Positions 59,351 through 64,000 of a stretch of 64,000 nt of DNA are shown in pieces. Within the stretch, counting starts at the first letter, position 1, and each line of letters starts with the position of its first letter. Source of the DNA: Gymnopilus junonius (lineage: Eukaryota > Basidiomycota > Agaricomycetes > Agaricales > Galerinaceae); NCBI GenBank assembly GCA_015501075.1, contig JADNYJ010000049.1, positions 124,001 to 188,000 of the forward strand, in the 5' to 3' direction. The position numbers and the translations under genes were made by a program. A model generated the notes under the pieces. It did not search any database. It was not told where the DNA came from and saw only the letters and a program-made list of their open reading frames with translations.

Positions 59351-62300
59351 ATGGCGACCTCTAAGCTGCCCGTCTTGTCTCTGCCGCATCCGTTGATTCT
59401 GCTGCCAGCCTCGCGCTTCACCATGCCGGTGACTAAGGAAATAGGGGAGACCCTGTTGTCGCTCATCGAAGAGTCAGACACTCTCCCCATCGTCGCTGCT
59501 ATCCCGGTCATGACCCCCGCACCGGAGTCTCCGCCGCCCCTCTCGGAGTGGGGCACAGCTGCTCGTGTGCTCCGTCTCGTCAAACCCCCCGCTCGCAACC
59601 CCCGCCAGCCTTACCTCGTCTCTCTGCACGGCCTTACGCGGGTCAGGCTCATCCACATGTCCACCCATAAGCTCACTCTCGAGGATCTCTTCCGCTTGCC
59701 CGTGCATGATGTCGAGTACCCACCCTCTGAGAAAGTCCCGTCGCCCGAGACGGTGGACAAGTTCAAGCAGAGCGCTTTGAGGCTGCTTGATCGACTGGCC
59801 AAAGACTCACCCCAGCAGTCTAGAAAGGAGGGGTACAACAAGATTGCGAGCATGCTCGATGATATCGCTGATGCGCGGACTCCATGGATGGCAGATGTTC
59901 TCATCGGGAGCGTTAACGGCGAATATACCGATAAACTTGGTGTGTATACTCCTTCCTCTCCAAGTTTATCGTTTTCTTGCGATCCCCACCCCCCTGCCAC
60001 TTTCCCTTTGCATCCACGAGCATGTGGTCTTTTCGCTCTTTCTTTAACTCGTGTGTCCATCCATCCGGTCGCAGTTGCAGTCCTTTCATTCTATCCCATC
60101 TTCATCATCATCTTTCATCTCCGGAGTGGAACTTTTTTATCTTGTCTTGTTACCAACAAATCTCCTTCAAACCCCGGAACAGTCCAAGTTCCCATATTCT
60201 TCGCTTGACCCATTCGGTTTCTCAGAAACCTTGTTCCGTTATTTATAGAACCTCACTTTCGTAATCCTCAAAGGTCACTCGTAACTGACATTAATATCTC
60301 TTCTTCTTCCCAGCAATCCTCGGCACACCAGATTCCGAAGCCCGCCTGCTACTCGCCACCGAAATCTTCCTCAAACTCGCCTCTATCTCCGAAGTATCCA
60401 AGAAAATCGCCTCGGCTGTCGACGAGAGCCTATCTAAACAACAAAAAGAATTTTTCCTCCGCCAACAGCTCGCTGCTATCCAACGCGAGCTACATGCACT
60501 CCAACGCTCGAATGGCACCTCTACCACTAATGGGTCTCTAGGCCAAGGTGATGCGGCTGGAGGTCCAGGGTCTGGTTCTGGGGGTTCTAGTGAGCTGGAC
60601 GACGACGAGCAGCACGAGGCAGATGATATGGCTGATCTGAAGCGCCGTATTGAGGCTATGGAACCCGGTTCAGAAGAGCGCAAGATGGGCGTGAGGGAGT
60701 GGAGGAGGCTCAAGAGGATTCCAGCTGGGAGCGTTGAGAATGGCGTTATTAGATCATATGTGGGTTTATTTTTTTTATCTTGCTGTTACTTGAACGTTAT
60801 TGAATCGAACTTTTTTGTTATCTCTTGTAGTTGGAATGGTTAACTTCAATCCCATGGCCAAACTCTACGCCTATTCCGTCTTCTCCCTCTTCAACAACCA
60901 CCCCTGCTTCACGACAATCTCAATCTCAAGCACCTGCGGCATCTCCCAGTTTGAAAGATAAATCTTTCCTGGCCGCTGCCCGTACCCAGCTTGACGCCGA
61001 TCACTTTGGGCTGGAGAAGATCAAGAAGAGGCTCATTGAGTATTTGGCGGTCGTCAGACTCAAAGAGCTTAATGCTGAGAGGGAGGCGCAGGAGGAGGAG
61101 CAGGCTGCTACCGCTGCTAGGGCGAAGGCGGAGGCTGAAGCTGAAGCTAAAGCTGTGGCTGAGCAAGTTAAAAAGGATACAGAAAAGAAGGATGGCAAGG
61201 CTGAGCCGAGCCAGAGTCAGAGTGAGGTGGTGGTATTTGACAAAGACGCTGCGCAAAAGCAACAGCAACAACAACTCCCAGCCAGGCCTCCTGTTCCTTC
61301 AAAACCAAGAGGGACTAGGAAGAACATCAAAGGTCCTATCCTCTTGTACGTACCCTAATTCTTAATTTACCTGCACTTTTTCTAGTTCTCATTTCTTTTT
61401 TTTTGCTCGCGACAGATTTGTTGGACCTCCAGGCACGGGTAAAACTTCGCTTGGCCAATCCGTCGCCAAAGCCCTCGGACGACCGTTCCAGAGGATCTCG
61501 CTGGGCGGCGTACGGGACGAGGCAGAGATTAGAGGTCATAGGAGGACGTATGTCGCCAGTGGGCCTGGGCTGATTGTTCAGGCACTCAGGAAGGCTGGCA
61601 GGAGTGATCCTGTGTTGCTCTTGTGGGTGTTTATTCTTTTCTTTTTTTCCTGGCAGATTTCGAAGGGGTTACTCAACATTTTTGTAGGGACGAAATTGAT
61701 AAGATTGGGCAGAGTAATTTCCATGGCGATCCTGCTGCTGCTTTGTTAGAAGTTTTAGATCCAGAGCAAAACCATACATTCAACGTCAGTCTGCCTCTCA
61801 ACTTCACAATCAATTTAATTTAACTTATTTCTTTAACCAGGACCACTACGTCAACGTCCCCATCGACCTCTCGCAAGTCCTCTTCATCTGCACCGCAAAC
61901 TCACTTGAAACCATCTCTGCGCCCCTCCTCGACCGATGTGAGATCGTCCAGCTCTCAGGATATACGTATGATGAGAAAATGCACATCGCACGTCGGTTCC
62001 TTCTCCCTAAACAGCTCAAGGCAAACTTTGGGACCGAGAAAGGGCAGGACAATTCCAGAGGCACGGTGAAAATCACTGAGCCGGCACTGTTGTGTATAGC
62101 GACGCGATATACGCACGAGGCAGGCGTGAGGAGTCTCGAGAGGGCTATTGGGGCGGTGGTGAGATACAAGGCGGTCGAATGGGCCGAATATCTAGATGCG
62201 CAGACTGAAGGAGGCTCGTCTTCCTCCAAGGGATACGATCCAGTGGTGGAAGAACACCATCTGGAGAAGATACTGGGTATTGCTAGGTGGGATGGCGAAG

Positions 62301-63072
62301 AGAGAGAGAGGGAGGAGAGGAGGGGGGTTGTCTATGGGCTTGTGGTCATGGGCCAGGGCGAGGGTGGGATCTTGCCTGTTGAGACGACGGCGCTGCCTGG
62401 AACGGGAAGGTTGAAGTTGACGGGCAGTTTGGGTGATGTAAGTTGTTTCTCTGTTCTGTTTTACTCTTTTGCTCAGAGAGGGCTGATGGTTAAATTTATA
62501 GGTGATTAAAGAGAGCGGAGAGCTCGCCCTGAGCTGGGTCAAGACGCATGCTTATGATCTGTGTATCACTAATTCTAGATCAGAGGACCCTCTGAAGGTT
62601 CCTGAGCCTATTGATGTCCACCTGCACTTGCCTGCTGGCGCACAAAAGAAGGACGGTCCAAGTGCAGGTGTCGCAATGGTACGCTGCCTCGAATTCTCGA
62701 ACTCAAAGAGTTTAATTTACTTAAAAAAACAATTTCTTAATCTTATAGACCTGCGCATTTGTCTCGCTCCTCACAGGCGCCTGCGTTCCAGCTAACATTG
62801 CCATGACAGGTGAAGTGACCCTCCGAGGCCGCGTCACCCCCGTAGGCGGGATCAAAGAGAAAGTCCTCGGTGCCCACCGGGCACAGATCACCAAGATCAT
62901 CTTGCCTTGGGCCAATCGAAAGGATGTAGAACACGACGTGGCGCTGGAGATCAGGAACGAGATGCAGTTTGTGTTTGTGAAGACGGTGCGGGAGGCGTTG
63001 GAGGCGGCGTTTGGAAAGGGCGTGCTGGCGTGGAGGAGGAGGGACACGGTGTTGCTTGAGAGTCGGCTGTAA
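59351..63072 (+). CDS. Peroxisomal Lon protease
   Basis: Lon is an ATP-dependent serine protease; the peroxisomal type removes damaged matrix proteins. The protein starts [20 protein letters not shown] with the Lon N-terminal domain and lacks a mitochondrial presequence. The central coiled part has [21 protein letters not shown] long Ala/Glu/Lys-rich insert precedes the AAA module, which has Walker [33 protein letters not shown], Walker B LLLDEIDKIG, and [20 protein letters not shown]. The protease domain has the catalytic Ser in [11 protein letters not shown] and the catalytic Lys in [14 protein letters not shown]. The last three residues are SRL, a type 1 peroxisomal targeting signal, which separates it from mitochondrial Lon. 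There are several introns, for example at about 61347-61415. It appears intact. Confidence 0.95.
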
Positions 63073-63463
63073 ATTTGAGCGATGGACTTCGGGCTTCGGG
63101 GCGTTTGATGTGGTTGTATGTACTAGATGAGCTGATCAGTACACTTTCTTTCATTTCATTTTTTTTTCTTTTTTCCCACACGGATTTATCTTCACAGCTC
63201 GCTGAACTGGTTTAAACACTCTGCTTTGGTTGTATCACGTACATATCTGCTTTCTAGATCGTCTTATCTTAGCTTTCCCTCCATTGTTGTACTAATAGCC
63301 TGCTCTTTCCCCTCTTTCGCATCAGACTTCTGTAATAGCAATACAAGGATAGAAGGATTTGCCAAGTCGTAGTTCATAAATTATCAAGTTGCATTGCCCC
63401 TTCCGTTTGTTAATAAAGTTAGCTATAGAGTACATGTACTCGGAAAATTTATCAAGAAATCAT
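63073..63463. other. Convergent 3' region of Lon and the Lhs1-like gene
   Basis: This 391-bp gap has T-rich runs just after the Lon stop (63145-63175), consistent with 3' end formation. No coding feature. Confidence 0.45.
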
Positions 63464-64000
63464 TCAGAGCTCGTCATGTTCCTGTGGTCCATCGTCGCCA
63501 AGCGGTACCTGCTGCTGCTCCTCATCGCCCACAACCGGCGTTTCATTACCGTCCTCGACCTCCCCAGTCTCCTTGGGCACCTCTGTACTCGTCGTCGCAC
63601 TCGTCTTGGGCTTCTTAACAGCCTTGGGCACCTTCCTCTTCCACAGCCTCTGCAAATGATTCTCCAATACCTTTGCCCGCGCCTTCATCTCCGTCGTCTC
63701 AATTACCGGATCCTCGTTCGCCTTAACGCTCTTTTGCTTCTCCACCCACTCGCTTAGCCACGCTTCGTGCTCGCGTAGGGTCTTTTCGAGCGCGTCGAGC
63801 TCATCTTTGGTCCATTTTGAGGGCAGGTCGGCCGCCGCTTCGGCCGTGAGGTTCTGGCGGGCCTCTGTGAGGAAGAGTCGGGTACTCCAGTTCCACATCT
63901 GGGAGTTGTTGAGGGCTTGCGGGAAGGCTTCGATTTCTTGGTACCGGTGGATGATGGGTTTTTCGAGTGTCCTGAACGAATCCATTGTACAGTCAGTATT
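63464..64000 (-). CDS. lhs1: ER Hsp70-related chaperone (Lhs1/GRP170 type), 3' part only
   Basis: Lhs1/GRP170 is a large ER-lumen Hsp70 relative that acts as nucleotide exchange factor for Kar2/BiP. Only the C-terminal 170 or so residues are in the window. They include FRTLEKPIIHRYQEIEAFPQ, WNWSTRLFLTEARQNLT, WTKDELDALEKTLREHEAWL, SEWVEKQKSVKANEDPVIET and KARAKVLENHLQRLWKRKVP. An acidic tail ends in HDEL, an ER retrieval signal. A splice acceptor (TTCAG) near 63975 on the minus strand probably begins this last exon, so the Met at 63985 is not the start. The tail helices fit the Hsp110/GRP170 C-terminal domain. Confidence 0.88.
   Translation of the reverse strand, partial: NTDCTMDSFRTLEKPIIHRYQEIEAFPQALNNSQMWNWSTRLFLTEARQNLTAEAAADLPSKWTKDELDALEKTLREHEAWLSEWVEKQKSVKANEDPVIETTEMKARAKVLENHLQRLWKRKVPKAVKKPKTSATTSTEVPKETGEVEDGNETPVVGDEEQQQVPLGDDGPQEHDEL

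Noticed and set aside
1..64000. CRISPR arrays, operons or ribosome binding sites
   Set aside because: The sequence is eukaryotic with spliced genes; no spaced repeat arrays were seen.

Overview
The window is nuclear DNA from a filamentous basidiomycete, most likely an Agaricomycete (mushroom-forming fungus). I infer this from dense short GT-AG introns (mostly 45-60 bp), several exons of only 9-18 nt, and families typical of or expanded in that group: a DUF6534-type membrane protein, a velvet factor with a huge Pro/Gln tail, GH79 and GH115 glucuronidases, and a TKL kinase with an N-terminal helical bundle. The species cannot be named from the sequence. Exon models were built by eye from GT/AG sites and reading phase. 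For the velvet, secreted TIM-barrel, GH79, zuotin, first PX-GH18 and TKL kinase genes, the summed exon lengths are exact multiples of three.

Layout. 0.7-4.3 kb (-): velvet-family regulator. 4.3-8.9 kb: gene-poor. 8.9-11.0 kb (-): secreted TIM-barrel glycosidase-like protein. 11.9-12.5 kb: 575-bp MITE with TA target duplication. 13.6-15.6 kb (+): DUF6534 membrane protein. 16.8-18.8 kb (+): GH79 beta-glucuronidase. 19.0-21.2 kb (-) and 23.6-26.1 kb (-): two paralogous PX-domain/GH18 chitinase fusions with the zuotin gene (+) between them. 27.4-29.1 kb (-): eEF1B-gamma. 29.2-30.5 kb (-): alpha/beta hydrolase. 31.4-32.4 kb: a small intronless ORF and a decayed gene. 32.6-36.9 kb (+): three-part helical bundle/TKL kinase/unknown C-terminal domain protein. 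37.2-38.2 kb: inverted-repeat element. 39.6-44.1 kb (+) and 51.7-56.2 kb (-): two GH115 paralogues pointing at each other, enclosing a small orphan gene, PIG-X/Pbn1, Ubp6 and a BAP31-like gene that carries a frameshift. 56.2-59.3 kb: gene-poor. 59.4-63.1 kb (+): peroxisomal Lon protease (ends in SRL). 63.5-64.0 kb (-): 3' end of an ER Hsp110/Lhs1-type chaperone (ends in HDEL).

How the genes relate. Housekeeping proteostasis genes (zuotin, eEF1B-gamma, Ubp6, BAP31, Lon, Lhs1) are interleaved with secreted carbohydrate-active enzymes. Three of those (GH79 and two GH115) act on glucuronic-acid side groups of plant polysaccharides, so the window has a glucuronate-removal theme. The duplicated pairs (PX-GH18, GH115) each flank unrelated genes, which suggests local segmental duplication. 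The most unusual items are the PX-GH18 fusions and the MLKL-like bundle/kinase/C-terminal-domain protein.
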